From: Tannerellaceae bacterium
GTDB lineage: Bacteria; Bacteroidota; Bacteroidia; Bacteroidales; Tannerellaceae
Direction of reading: 5' to 3'
Length of the DNA stretch: 56,708 nucleotides
NCBI GenBank assembly: GCA_021201295.1
Contig: JAJQFE010000002.1
Span: 1 to 56,708 of the forward strand
How positions within the stretch are numbered: position 1 is the stretch's first letter; each line of letters starts with the position of its first letter. This document shows, piece after piece, positions 33,861 to 42,529 of the stretch. The translations under genes were made by a program, and so were the position numbers. The notes beneath the pieces are model-generated. The model did no database searches. It saw nothing but the letters and a program-made list of their open reading frames with translations, and was not told where the DNA came from.

Positions 33861-34532
33861 TTAGTTGGAGTTAGAAAAAAGTGCTTCTGCTATAATCAGA
33901 TCAAAAGGATCTGTGATTTTGATATTTTCCCGGTTACCGGGAACCATCCGGATCGCCGTTCCCATAGCTTCCACAACAGAGGCATCATCTGTAAATAAAG
34001 GAGTAAACGACTGTTGGTACGCTTCCTGCAGAAGATTACTCCGGAATACCTGCGGGGTCTGGACAGTATGATATAAGGTTCTGTCTACGGGCATACTTTT
34101 TCCGTCTTCTGTTTTGCGTAACGATTCGATCATGGGTAATACCGGGATAGCACTCCCTGAACAGGCAGCTTCTTCAAAACAGGCGGAAATTACCTCCGGT
34201 GCTACAAAAGGACGTACCCCGTCGTGCACCGCAACCAAACTGTCCGAATCTACCCATTGGAGGCCACTTAAAACCGAATGGAACCGGGTTTTACCTCCGT
34301 CTGCTATCTGATGTGGGATAGGGCAATTCAACTCTTTACACAGCATCCGCCAATAAGGCTGATGATCCCGGGGAAGTACGAGGATCTGCCAGGCATTAGG
34401 ATTCCACTGGTAAAAAGCCTGCATGGTATGCATCAATACAGGTTTTCCCTGAAAAGGAATAAATTGTTTGGGTAATTTGGAACCCATCCGAAGCCCTTTA
34501 CCTCCAGCTACTATGATCACATATTTTCTCAT
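33861..34532 (-). CDS. ispD: 2-C-methyl-D-erythritol 4-phosphate cytidylyltransferase
   Basis: 223 residues. It begins with the nucleotide-binding motif IIVAGGKGLRMGSKLPKQF. Other conserved parts are VHDGVRPFVAPEVI and YHTVQTPQVFRS followed by FTDDASVVEAMG. IspD makes CDP-methylerythritol in the MEP isoprenoid pathway. Its ATG overlaps the xseB stop by one base and recG follows after 11 bases, so it is translated from the common operon mRNA. Confidence 0.95.
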   Translation of the reverse strand: MRKYVIIVAGGKGLRMGSKLPKQFIPFQGKPVLMHTMQAFYQWNPNAWQILVLPRDHQPYWRMLCKELNCPIPHQIADGGKTRFHSVLSGLQWVDSDSLVAVHDGVRPFVAPEVISACFEEAACSGSAIPVLPMIESLRKTEDGKSMPVDRTLYHTVQTPQVFRSNLLQEAYQQSFTPLFTDDASVVEAMGTAIRMVPGNRENIKITDPFDLIIAEALFSNSN

Positions 34533-34729
34533 TATTCCAATTCTTCCAGCACTTTCTTCACTTCTTCGTCTACCTTATATAGTTTCTCCTTACAAAGTTT
34601 AACCAGCCGGGTCGCTTCTTTGACCTTTTCCGAAAGCAGGTCAACATCCAGATCCCCACTTTCAATATCTGCCACAATACGACGTAGTTTTTCTACTGCC
34701 TCTTTATATGTTTCCTCTTTGTTTGCCAT
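34532..34729 (-). CDS. xseB: Exodeoxyribonuclease VII small subunit
   Basis: 65 residues, the usual size for XseB. The pattern KEAVEKLRRIVADIESGDLD followed by a Leu/Val heptad helix ending KLYKVDEEVKKVLEELE is typical of the coiled-coil subunit. Several copies wrap around the XseA C-terminal helices. It lies 15 bases after xseA. Confidence 0.92.
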   Translation of the reverse strand: MANKEETYKEAVEKLRRIVADIESGDLDVDLLSEKVKEATRLVKLCKEKLYKVDEEVKKVLEELE

Positions 34730-34744
34730 ATATTTCTTGTTTAT

Positions 34745-36076
34745 TTATTCTACTTTACTATGGATCTCTCCGTCTGAAAAACGTGTCACTAAATGATCTC
34801 CAAGAGACAGGTCTGAAGCTTTTTTTACCAGCTTTCCCTCCCTCCATGTCAGACTGTATCCTCTCTTTAAAATATAGTCCGGTGAAGCCAGTTTCATAAA
34901 TTGTTCAGTCAATTGTATAAATTGTGACGCTTCTGCCAGTTTAGCCCGGGAGACCTGTTGTAGTCGTTGGCTTAACTGCTCCAATCCTGCACGTTTCCCG
35001 GATAATAAGCCGGAAGAGGCCATAGGAAAACGGGTTCCTAAAAATTGCAACAGAACACGATGCTGTTCTATGCGGTTTAATATAACGACCGGTAAACGTG
35101 CGGCCATAGATTGCAGGACATTTTTTTCCTGCTGCAGGATTGTTTTTGTCATTGTACTCACCCCTTGTTGCAGTTCTTCCAGTTCCATTGCTGCCTGATC
35201 CATCCGGTGAACCAGAAATTCTGCCACTGCCGTAGGAGTTTTCATCCGGGTATGCGCTACTAAATCCAGGATGGTATCATCCCGTTCATGTCCGATTCCT
35301 GTGATGACCGGAAGAGGAAATTGGGCACAATTAGCAGCTAACAGGTAAGAGTCAAAACTATTTAGGTCAGAGGTAGCTCCTCCACCCCGGATAATCACTA
35401 CTACATCAAAATAATCTATATATCGATATACCTGTTCCAAAGCTGTAATGATGGAGCTTTCCGTTTTTTCTCCCTGCATAACAGCGGGAAAGAGTTTGGT
35501 ATAAAATGTATATCCCCGGTTATTCCGGATCAACTGGTTCATAAAATCTTCATATCCTGCTGCCGTAGACGAAGTGATCACAGCGATCCGGGTAGTTAGT
35601 TCCGGTAAAGTAAGTTCCTTATTTAAGGTATATACTCCCTCTTCCTGCAACTTACGAATGATTTCCATCCGTTTCCGTAACATATCGCCTAACGTATAAG
35701 CCGGATCGATGTCTATTACTGTCAGGCTAAAACCATACACTTCATGGAATTCTACCGTTACTTTTACCAACACTTTAATTCCCGAGAAAAAAGCCTGTCC
35801 GGTTTCCATTTCAAAGTAAGGTTTTAACATACGAAATGTTTTAGCCCATATATTGCCCCGTGCTTTTGCCACGATCTGTCCGGTAACCAGGTTCTTTTCC
35901 ACGAACTCCAGATAACAATGACCGGAAGCAGCATTCATGCATACGTCACTCATCTCAGCACGCACCCAGTAGGTTTCGGCTAACCGGTCACAAATTACGC
36001 CTTTTACCAGCCTGTTCAGTTCCAGCAAAGAAAATTCCTGACGCTCAGCCTGTATATTATGGGTGTTTCTTTGCAT
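34745..36076 (-). CDS. xseA: Exodeoxyribonuclease VII large subunit
   Basis: 443 residues. The N-terminal OB-fold domain (residues ~15-110) leads to the catalytic core with IAVITSSTAAGYEDFMNQL, DVVVIIRGGGATSDLNSFD and PVITGIGHERDDTILD-VAHTRMKTPTAVAE, the hallmark of the family. Long helices and a short C-terminal beta segment (LKRGYSLTWREGK) follow. With XseB it degrades single-stranded DNA from both ends. Its 5' end overlaps the S8 protease gene by 20 bases, so it is part of that operon. Confidence 0.95.
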   Translation of the reverse strand: MQRNTHNIQAERQEFSLLELNRLVKGVICDRLAETYWVRAEMSDVCMNAASGHCYLEFVEKNLVTGQIVAKARGNIWAKTFRMLKPYFEMETGQAFFSGIKVLVKVTVEFHEVYGFSLTVIDIDPAYTLGDMLRKRMEIIRKLQEEGVYTLNKELTLPELTTRIAVITSSTAAGYEDFMNQLIRNNRGYTFYTKLFPAVMQGEKTESSIITALEQVYRYIDYFDVVVIIRGGGATSDLNSFDSYLLAANCAQFPLPVITGIGHERDDTILDLVAHTRMKTPTAVAEFLVHRMDQAAMELEELQQGVSTMTKTILQQEKNVLQSMAARLPVVILNRIEQHRVLLQFLGTRFPMASSGLLSGKRAGLEQLSQRLQQVSRAKLAEASQFIQLTEQFMKLASPDYILKRGYSLTWREGKLVKKASDLSLGDHLVTRFSDGEIHSKVE

Positions 36077-37436
36077 GTTTTACTCCTTCTTTATAAGCTT
36101 TATACATATCCGGTATTCCATAGCCCAATTCAGCATCCGGTCTTTTATGTTGAGAAGAGGTTTGCTGTAAAAGATAAATTAGTTCCCGGTTGGTTAGCCA
36201 GGGTAAGGCCTGCCATAAACAGATACTTAAACCAGCTACGATAGGGGTAGAGAAAGATGTCCCATTCCCATAGCAGATATTTCCGGACGCATCAATTACT
36301 GTGCATCCACTCCCCAGCGCGACCACATCCGGTTTTATCCGGTAATCCGCTGTAAAACCAACCGAGCTGAACGTACTTTTCTCTTTATTTTCCGTGATAG
36401 ATCCCACGGTCAGAATATCTGTTGCATCAGAAGGAAACGTAATCTTTCCCCAGGGGCTGTTTCCTTCATTTCCGGCACTTATCACTATCAGGATTCCTTT
36501 TTCCGCAGCCATCTGGGCAGCCCGGCTAATAAAGGAAGTTTTTCCATCCAGGTCTTCCGGATCATAATTCATGGCTTCTTCATCAAAATGAAAATACCCC
36601 AGTGAGGAAGAGATGACATCTACGCCCACACTATCTGCATATTCTACTGCAGCTGCCCAATAGTCTTCTTCTATCGGATATTCCGTACGACCGTCTTCAC
36701 TTTTTATTAATAAATAAGAAGCATCCGGTGCCGTTCCGACCATCACTCCCGGCAGATTAGCGGCCATACACGCCAGTACTTTAGTGCCATGACCATCCCC
36801 TTCAAAAACAGTTTTATCCGGAAAAACCATATTATGTGTACCGATCAGCCGGAGCAAATCAAAAGCACTAATCCGGTCTACATTCATAAAACCACCATCC
36901 AGGACTGCCACTTTCATCCCTTCGCCCTGAAACCCGGCTTCATGTAACTGGATCCCGTTCAACATTTTTATCTGGTCTTCCGCATAGCCATATATATTCT
37001 TCAAAGGAATATCCCTGGGTTCCAGCCGGTCCATGGAAACCCTTTCCCCATAATAGGGAACCTCCGGGTCTCCTTTCCAGACCCATTTTACAGAATCCAC
37101 TATGTCCAGTTCCTGCACTCTGTCAGCAAATACACTATCCTTAGTTGCCACGACTACTGTGGAAAACCATTTACTATGAATGATAGGTTTTCCTCCCAAA
37201 GCTACCAGCGTATCTATATAAGCAGGTGAGATCGGCAAGTCCGAAAGAGAAATATCCACACCTCTCATCCGGCGTCTTTCCAAAGCCTCCTGTGATAAAT
37301 AGGTTTCAGGATTTTCCAGCGTATATCCTGTTTCTCCTTTATCGCTCAGATACACCCGGAAACAATATCCGTTTCCTGCATACAGCCCCGGAAAGGACAG
37401 AAGAAAAAAACATAGAATAAAAAATCGGATATTCAT
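36057..37436 (-). CDS. Exported subtilisin-like (S8) serine protease
   Basis: 459 residues from the ATG at 37436 (MNIRFFILCFFLLSFPGLYA, a signal peptide). An in-frame TTG five codons upstream is less likely. The catalytic triad is visible: Asp in MKVAVLDGGFMNVD, His in EGDGHGTKVLACMA, and Ser in NGTSFSTPIVAGLS, with the oxyanion Asn in VISAGNEGNSPWG. An N-terminal ~110-residue prodomain-like region precedes the core. There is no T9SS or lipoprotein anchor, so it is probably periplasmic or secreted. It is the first gene of the operon with xseA, xseB, ispD and recG. Confidence 0.92.
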   Translation of the reverse strand: MNIRFFILCFFLLSFPGLYAGNGYCFRVYLSDKGETGYTLENPETYLSQEALERRRMRGVDISLSDLPISPAYIDTLVALGGKPIIHSKWFSTVVVATKDSVFADRVQELDIVDSVKWVWKGDPEVPYYGERVSMDRLEPRDIPLKNIYGYAEDQIKMLNGIQLHEAGFQGEGMKVAVLDGGFMNVDRISAFDLLRLIGTHNMVFPDKTVFEGDGHGTKVLACMAANLPGVMVGTAPDASYLLIKSEDGRTEYPIEEDYWAAAVEYADSVGVDVISSSLGYFHFDEEAMNYDPEDLDGKTSFISRAAQMAAEKGILIVISAGNEGNSPWGKITFPSDATDILTVGSITENKEKSTFSSVGFTADYRIKPDVVALGSGCTVIDASGNICYGNGTSFSTPIVAGLSICLWQALPWLTNRELIYLLQQTSSQHKRPDAELGYGIPDMYKAYKEGVKHAKKHP

Positions 37437-37463
37437 TTTATGTTTGCACAAAATTTATTTTAG

Positions 37464-37471
37464 CAAAGATA
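37464..37471 (-). promoter_or_regulatory. -7 promoter element of the S8-xseA-xseB-ispD-recG operon
   Basis: CAAAGATA on the plus strand reads TATCTTTG on the minus strand, 27 bases before the ATG at 37436. Confidence 0.6.
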
Positions 37472-37510
37472 ACAAACCTACGGAAATCTGGCAAAAGAAC
37501 TTTGATAAGG

Positions 37511-37545
37511 AAAAGCCCGGTTACTCCTGAGGAGGCCGGGCTTTT
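37511..37545 (-). terminator. Terminator of the Lrp-family gene
   Basis: AAAAGCCCGG pairs with CCGGGCTTTT, with an inner CTCC/GGAG pairing. The 3' arm supplies four T residues on either strand. It starts 20 bases after the regulator's stop and lies upstream of the S8 promoter, so it separates the two units. Confidence 0.8.
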
Positions 37546-37565
37546 AAAAATATATAAATCGCTTT

Positions 37566-38033
37566 CTACTCTTCCGGGGTATAAATAGGAATTTCCCGTT
37601 TTACACTTTGACGCAAAGAAATCAATGTTTCGGTTGCTGTGACTCCCGGGATTTCCTGTATTTTAGAATTCAACAATTCCATCAAATGTTCATTATCATG
37701 GGCATACAGTTTAATAAGCATTGTGTAAGGACCGGTAGTAAAATGACACTCCACTACTTCCGGGATCTTTTCAAATTCCGGAACCACATCTTTATACATA
37801 GATCCTTTTTCCAGCTTAATGCCAATATATGTGCAGGTATTAAATCCTAAAATTTTCGGGTTAATGTGATAACCTGAACCGACAATCACGTTCATATCAA
37901 TCATCCGCTGAACGCGTTGATGAATAGCAGCACGTGATACACCACATTCTTCAGCCACATCCTTAAAAGGGATCCTGGCATTTTTAGAAATAATGTTCAA
38001 TATCTGTCTATTCAGCTTGTCTATCTTCTCCAT
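37566..38033 (-). CDS. Lrp/AsnC-family transcriptional regulator
   Basis: 155 residues, the usual Lrp length. An N-terminal helix-turn-helix (ILNIISKNARIPFKDVAEEC, then GVSRAAIHQRVQRMIDMNVI) is followed by the RAM/AsnC effector domain (EVVECHFTTGPYTMLIKLYA). Such proteins form octamers and sense amino acids or global nutrition. Nothing nearby identifies its regulon. It is a single gene with its own promoter and terminator. Confidence 0.93.
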   Translation of the reverse strand: MEKIDKLNRQILNIISKNARIPFKDVAEECGVSRAAIHQRVQRMIDMNVIVGSGYHINPKILGFNTCTYIGIKLEKGSMYKDVVPEFEKIPEVVECHFTTGPYTMLIKLYAHDNEHLMELLNSKIQEIPGVTATETLISLRQSVKREIPIYTPEE

Positions 38034-38059
38034 GCCAATCGCTTTTGTGTGTTTTACTA

Positions 38060-38067
38060 CAAATATA
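38060..38067 (-). promoter_or_regulatory. -7 promoter element of the Lrp-family gene
   Basis: CAAATATA on the plus strand reads TATATTTG on the minus strand, 26 bases before the ATG at 38033. Confidence 0.55.
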
Positions 38068-38135
38068 ATATCAAAAGTATGTAATTATTTTGAATTACAT
38101 ATCATATTGAAAGAGAAAAGTGATAAATAAATAAT

Positions 38136-38180
38136 AAAGGTGGGTGAAACCATGTTTTTAAGCATATTTCACCCACCTTT
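38136..38180 (-). terminator. Terminator of the FKBP gene pair
   Basis: AAAGGTGGGTGAAA at 38136-38149 is the exact reverse complement of TTTCACCCACCTTT at 38167-38180. On the minus strand it runs into TTTATTATTTATTTATC. It begins 25 bases after the stop of the second FKBP gene. Confidence 0.85.
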
Positions 38181-38204
38181 ACCTATTAAATAGGTAGTTA
38201 TTTC

Positions 38205-38909
38205 TTACTCTACAATTTCTAACAATTCCACTTCAAATTTCAGGGTGCTGTTAGGTTTGATCAACTGTCCAGCACCCCGTTCTCCATAAGCCAAATCTGC
38301 AGGTACCCAAATAATATATTTGGAACCTACCGGCATCAATTGAAGAGCTTCTGTCCATCCACGAATTACTTTTGTTACACCAAAAGTAGCAGGTTCTCCT
38401 TTTTCCACTGAAGAGTCAAATACACTTCCATCCAGAAGAGTTCCTGTATAGTGAACTTTTACAATATTATCAGCAGTTGGCTTCGGACCATTTCCTTCAG
38501 AAACGACTTGATACTGTAGTCCGCTTTCAGTAGTGATCACACCGGATTTTGCTTTATTTTCTTCAAGGAATTTTTCCCCTTCTTCTTTTCTCGCCTGCAT
38601 TTCTCTTTCCTGAGCAGCCTGAAAATAAGTATTCAGATAATTCTGAGCCTCTTCAACAGAAATTTTGTAAGATTTGGTATCTTCTTTCATACCTGCCTCC
38701 AAACCTGCAAGAAACAAATCTACATTAAGAGGTTCACCAGGTAAAGTTGCAATATTTGGCCGAAACCCATCACCCTGAACCAATCCTAAAGCGTAACTCG
38801 CACTATCCAGATCTTTTTTCAGATTTACACTTCTTTTTGAATCACAGGAAGTAGCAGAAATACCTAATGCTACGGTAACCGTAGCAACTAATACACTAAC
38901 TTTTTTCAT
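38205..38909 (-). CDS. FKBP-type peptidyl-prolyl isomerase lipoprotein
   Basis: 234 residues. The signal peptide ends in a lipobox-like SATSC with the lipidated Cys at 22, so it is anchored in a membrane, facing the periplasm. An FKBP-N dimerisation domain (residues ~30-115) precedes the FKBP domain, which has VKVHYTGTLLDGSVFDSS, IRGWTEALQLMPVGSKY and AYGERGAGQLIKPNSTLKF. It catalyses proline isomerisation in exported proteins, like FkpA/Mip. It follows the cytosolic paralogue by 38 bases in one transcript. Confidence 0.93.
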   Translation of the reverse strand: MKKVSVLVATVTVALGISATSCDSKRSVNLKKDLDSASYALGLVQGDGFRPNIATLPGEPLNVDLFLAGLEAGMKEDTKSYKISVEEAQNYLNTYFQAAQEREMQARKEEGEKFLEENKAKSGVITTESGLQYQVVSEGNGPKPTADNIVKVHYTGTLLDGSVFDSSVEKGEPATFGVTKVIRGWTEALQLMPVGSKYIIWVPADLAYGERGAGQLIKPNSTLKFEVELLEIVE

Positions 38910-38947
38910 TTTTCTTTATGCTATTATTTTTATTCTATTGATGTTAT

Positions 38948-39535
38948 TTATTTTACTAAGTCTAACAATTCCACTTCAAAAATCAAGGTACTGTTCGGTT
39001 CGATCGCTTTACCGGCTCCATGTTCTCCATAGGCCAAGTCAGAAGGGATGAAAAGTCTCCATTTTGAACCTACCGGCATTAACTGCAAGGCCTCTACCCA
39101 TCCCGGAATCACTTGGGAAACACCAAATACAGCAGGTTCACCACTTTGTAGAGAACTTTGAAAAACCATGCCATTAATAAATGTTCCATGATAATGACAT
39201 CTTACCTTATCCGTAGCCGTTGGGATAGGTCCTTCCCCTTTTTTCAATATTTCATACTGCAGTCCGCTGGGCAATTCAACCACACCGGCTTTATTCTTAT
39301 TAATCGTCAGGAACTCTTCTCCGGCTTTTTTATTAAGCTCTAATTTTTCACCCTGAAGTTTAGTAAAATACTCATTAATTACATTTTTAGCTTCATCATA
39401 GCTAAGTTCAGGCGTTGTTCCCTGTAAAACGACTTTTACGCCTTTTACAAAATCTTCTACCTGAAGATCATTGATACCTGAGTTCTGGAAATTATTTCCA
39501 ATGCTTAACCCAAGCGCATAACTAACTTTATCCAT
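38948..39535 (-). CDS. FKBP-type peptidyl-prolyl isomerase, no signal peptide
   Basis: 195 residues with the same two-domain layout as the downstream lipoprotein: an FKBP-N region (MDKVSYALGLSIGNNFQNSG) and a catalytic domain (VRCHYHGTFINGMVFQSS, IPGWVEALQLMPVGSKW, AYGEHGAGKAIEPNSTLIF). It lacks any leader, so it is presumably cytosolic. The pair almost certainly arose by tandem duplication, with one copy gaining or losing the lipoprotein signal. Its promoter is divergent from that of the GH76 gene. Confidence 0.92.
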   Translation of the reverse strand: MDKVSYALGLSIGNNFQNSGINDLQVEDFVKGVKVVLQGTTPELSYDEAKNVINEYFTKLQGEKLELNKKAGEEFLTINKNKAGVVELPSGLQYEILKKGEGPIPTATDKVRCHYHGTFINGMVFQSSLQSGEPAVFGVSQVIPGWVEALQLMPVGSKWRLFIPSDLAYGEHGAGKAIEPNSTLIFEVELLDLVK

Positions 39536-39565
39536 TATTTAAATCTTTCAACTAATTATAAACCA

Positions 39566-39573
39566 CAAAAGTA
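39566..39573 (-). promoter_or_regulatory. -7 promoter element of the FKBP gene pair
   Basis: CAAAAGTA on the plus strand reads TACTTTTG on the minus strand, 31 bases before the ATG at 39535. Confidence 0.55.
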
Positions 39574-39616
39574 ATGCTTTTAACTTCATAAACGTTAAAT
39601 AGAATCACTTTTTTAT

Positions 39617-39624
39617 TACTTTTG
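39617..39624 (+). promoter_or_regulatory. -7 promoter element of the GH76-GH125 pair
   Basis: TACTTTTG, a perfect TAnnTTTG match, 80 bases before the GH76 ATG. It is divergent from the FKBP promoter 43 bases away. Confidence 0.55.
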
Positions 39625-39704
39625 CTTTCTATATAACAAAAAAACATAAAGGAAAACACAAGTATATTTAAAGAATAAGCGGCTTAGCTTAAAACACAAT
39701 TTAT

Positions 39705-40883
39705 ATGAAACTTACTACTATCCTATTAGGTGTAGGAGCGCTTATTTCTACTGCGTCCTGCCAATCTGTTCCTATGGCTGAAAATCCGGATCAACAGCGG
39801 GCGGACAGCTTACTGACCCGGATCCTGACAACTTATGAAGTTAAAAAATATGGTCTGCTGGAAGAAACCTGGCCGGTGGATCCGGAAAATCAGGTAACCT
39901 ATCTGGCAGAGGGAGCCGAACAGAAAAAAGAGCAGGAAGTTTCCTATCTATGGCCCTATTCGGGCATGGTATCGGGATGCGTATCACTTTACAGGACAAC
40001 AGGAGATGAGAAATATCTCCAATTATTAGAAAACAGGATCCTCCCGGGTCTGGAACTGTATTGGAATACTACCCGCCCACCATACTGTTATCAGAGCTAT
40101 CCTATGTTTAACGGAGAAAGCGACCGTTTTTATGATGATAATGATTGGCTGGCCATTGATTTCTGTGATCTGTATGAACTGACAAAGAACAAAATATATC
40201 TTCAAAAAGCAGAGGAATTACATGCTTATATATATAGTGGTTGGGATGAACAGTTAGGAGGAGGTATTTATTGGTGTGAACAAAAAAAAGAATCTAAAAA
40301 TACCTGTTCAAATGCTCCCGCCGCCGTACTATGTATGAAGCTCTACAACCAGACCCAGGATAAAAAATATCTGGAACAGGCAATGGCAACGTATGAATGG
40401 ACAAAAACAAACCTACGTGACCCGGAAGATCATACCTATTGGGATAATATTCATCTAAATGGGTATGTGGATAAAACAAAGTATACCTACAACAGCGGAC
40501 AAATGATCCAGGCTGGCGTACTGCTTTATCAGGAAATCGGCGATCCTGCTTATCTACAGGATGCACAACAAACAGCAAAAGGGAGTTATCACTATTTCAC
40601 TCAGATACAAAACGGGAGCGATAGTACACAAATGAGGTTCTATCCGGCCAGTCCCTGGTTCAATGTGATCCTATCACGTGACCTGCTTGCTTTATATGAA
40701 ACAGACCATTATCCTCTCTATATTCAAACCATGGCAGAAAATGCCCGGTATGCATGGGAACATACCCGGGATGAAAATGGATTACTGGGCCACGACTGGA
40801 CCGGAAAGGAAAATAAAAAATATAAATGGCTACTGGATAATGCCTGTATGATTGAGCTTTACTCAGAAATAAGCAAACTTTGA
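39705..40883 (+). CDS. Glycoside hydrolase family 76 lipoprotein (endo-alpha-1,6-mannanase type)
   Basis: 392 residues. The signal peptide ends with STASC, giving a lipidated Cys19, so it is probably at the outer membrane or cell surface. The (alpha/alpha)6-barrel GH76 domain carries the adjacent catalytic aspartates in RFYDDNDWLAID. Other family segments are LWPYSGMVSG, GGGIYWCEQKKESKNTCSNA and YTYNSGQMIQAGVLLYQ. GH76 enzymes cut alpha-1,6-mannan backbones such as that of yeast mannan. The GH125 exo-mannosidase follows after about 32 bases. No SusC/SusD pair accompanies them. Confidence 0.88.
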   Translation: MKLTTILLGVGALISTASCQSVPMAENPDQQRADSLLTRILTTYEVKKYGLLEETWPVDPENQVTYLAEGAEQKKEQEVSYLWPYSGMVSGCVSLYRTTGDEKYLQLLENRILPGLELYWNTTRPPYCYQSYPMFNGESDRFYDDNDWLAIDFCDLYELTKNKIYLQKAEELHAYIYSGWDEQLGGGIYWCEQKKESKNTCSNAPAAVLCMKLYNQTQDKKYLEQAMATYEWTKTNLRDPEDHTYWDNIHLNGYVDKTKYTYNSGQMIQAGVLLYQEIGDPAYLQDAQQTAKGSYHYFTQIQNGSDSTQMRFYPASPWFNVILSRDLLALYETDHYPLYIQTMAENARYAWEHTRDENGLLGHDWTGKENKKYKWLLDNACMIELYSEISKL

Positions 40884-40915
40884 TCTCATCTAACATATAA
40901 AAATAGTACTTTACA

Positions 40916-42385
40916 ATGACAACACGTAGAAATTTCTTAAAGACCAGTGGTCTTTCACTGGCAGGTTTAGTAGCCAGCCAAAGCGGTTTTTCCCGTCTGA
41001 CAGAGGTAACGGAAAATCTGGTGCCGGGAACTTTACAATATGTTTCACAACGCCCGGCTCCGGAAAAACGCCAGTTCACCAGTGAAGCAGTGGAAAAAGC
41101 GATCCGGGAAACGAAAGCAAAATTAAAAGATCCCAAACTGGCCTGGATGTTTGAAAATTGTTTTCCCAACACATTGGATACGACCTGTGAACATAAAATG
41201 CTGAATGGAAAACCAGACACGTTTGTGATTACCGGAGATATCCACGCGATGTGGTTGCGGGATTCTTCGGCACAGGTATTCCCTCATATTATCTTTGCCA
41301 ATGAAGACCCTAAAGTAAAAACCATGCTGGCCGGTGTAATTAACCGTCAGACCAAATGTATCCTGATTGACCCGTATGCCAATGGGTTCAATGAAAATCA
41401 GGAAGGCAGTGAATGGGAAAGCGATAACACGGAAATGAAAAAAGAGCTTCACGAACGGAAATGGGAAATTGATTCTCTTTGCTATCCGATCCGTTTAGCG
41501 TATCATTTCTGGAAGAAAACCAATGATACCACTCCGTTTGATGCGGATTGGGTGAAAGCCATGGAACTGGTTTACAAAACCTTTATAGAACAACAACGGA
41601 AAGATAACCTGAGTCCTTATTCCTTCACCCGTGTAACTGACCGCCAGGGAGATACGCTGCTAAACTTCGGATATGGTAGCCCGGTCCGTCCTGTGGGACT
41701 TATTGTTTCTTCTTTCCGTCCTTCCGATGATGCCTCATTGTTTGGATTCCTGATCCCATCAAATTTGTTTGCCATTACTTCTTTACGCCAACTGGCAGAA
41801 ATGATGCGTACGATCAAAGGCAATAACGATTTTGCAGATAAATGTGAAGCGTTAGCCAACGAAGTGGAAAAAGCAGTAAAGCAATATGCGATTATAGAAC
41901 ATCCTGAGTTCGGGAAAGTATATGCGTTTGAAGTAGATGGTTTTTATAATCATGTATATATGGATGATGCGAATGTTCCCAGTTTATTAGCCCTTCCCTA
42001 CCTGGGATGTGTAGACGTAAACGATCCGGTATATCAGAACACCCGTAAATTAGTGTTAAGCCCCATGAATCCTTATTTCTTTAATGGAGCTGCCGGAGAA
42101 GGTATTGGAGGTCCCCATATCGGATTCAATTATGTCTGGCCTATGAGTATTATTATGCGTTGTAATACGACCCATGATCCGGAAGAGATCCGTTTATGCG
42201 TCAAAATGCTGAGGGATACAGATGCGGACACCGGCTTTATGCATGAATCTTTCCATAAAGATGATCCGAAAGATTTTACCCGTTCCTGGTTTGCGTGGGT
42301 AAACACCCTGTTCGGAGAAATGATCTATCGTTTGGTAAATGAAGGCAAAGTAGATATTCTGAATAATCTGAATAAAAAAGTCTAA
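40916..42385 (+). CDS. Glycoside hydrolase family 125 exo-alpha-1,6-mannosidase
   Basis: 489 residues. The leader MTTRRNFLKTSGLSLAGLVA has a twin-arginine RRxFLK motif. The GH125 domain includes WMFENCFPNTLDTTCEH, VITGDIHAMWLRDSSAQV, YANGFNE, FGYGSPVRPVGLIVSSFRPS and GEGIGGPHIGFNYVWPMS. GH125 enzymes release mannose from alpha-1,6-linked ends without a metal. Paired with GH76 it would trim the products of mannan cleavage, an arrangement known from Bacteroidota alpha-mannan loci. A terminator palindrome follows the gene. Confidence 0.92.
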   Translation: MTTRRNFLKTSGLSLAGLVASQSGFSRLTEVTENLVPGTLQYVSQRPAPEKRQFTSEAVEKAIRETKAKLKDPKLAWMFENCFPNTLDTTCEHKMLNGKPDTFVITGDIHAMWLRDSSAQVFPHIIFANEDPKVKTMLAGVINRQTKCILIDPYANGFNENQEGSEWESDNTEMKKELHERKWEIDSLCYPIRLAYHFWKKTNDTTPFDADWVKAMELVYKTFIEQQRKDNLSPYSFTRVTDRQGDTLLNFGYGSPVRPVGLIVSSFRPSDDASLFGFLIPSNLFAITSLRQLAEMMRTIKGNNDFADKCEALANEVEKAVKQYAIIEHPEFGKVYAFEVDGFYNHVYMDDANVPSLLALPYLGCVDVNDPVYQNTRKLVLSPMNPYFFNGAAGEGIGGPHIGFNYVWPMSIIMRCNTTHDPEEIRLCVKMLRDTDADTGFMHESFHKDDPKDFTRSWFAWVNTLFGEMIYRLVNEGKVDILNNLNKKV

Positions 42386-42400
42386 TCTCTCAGATCCATA

Positions 42401-42462
42401 AAAAGGGTGCATCAATTTTGTAAAAAGGGTGCACCCTTTTCCTAAAATCGATGCACCCTTTT
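42401..42462. terminator. Nested palindromes, bidirectional terminator candidate
   Basis: AAAAGGGTGCATC (42401-42413) is exactly complementary to GATGCACCCTTTT (42450-42462). Between them lies an 18-bp perfect palindrome, AAAAGGGTGCACCCTTTT (42423-42440). It sits between the convergent GH125 and TIM-barrel genes. The four related GGGTGCA arms could fold in more than one way. Confidence 0.65.
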
Positions 42463-42529
42463 CCGATGTCCATATATTCTTGAAAAACGATGATGACCGC
42501 AGAATAGAAAGTTCTACCTGAATAATCCC

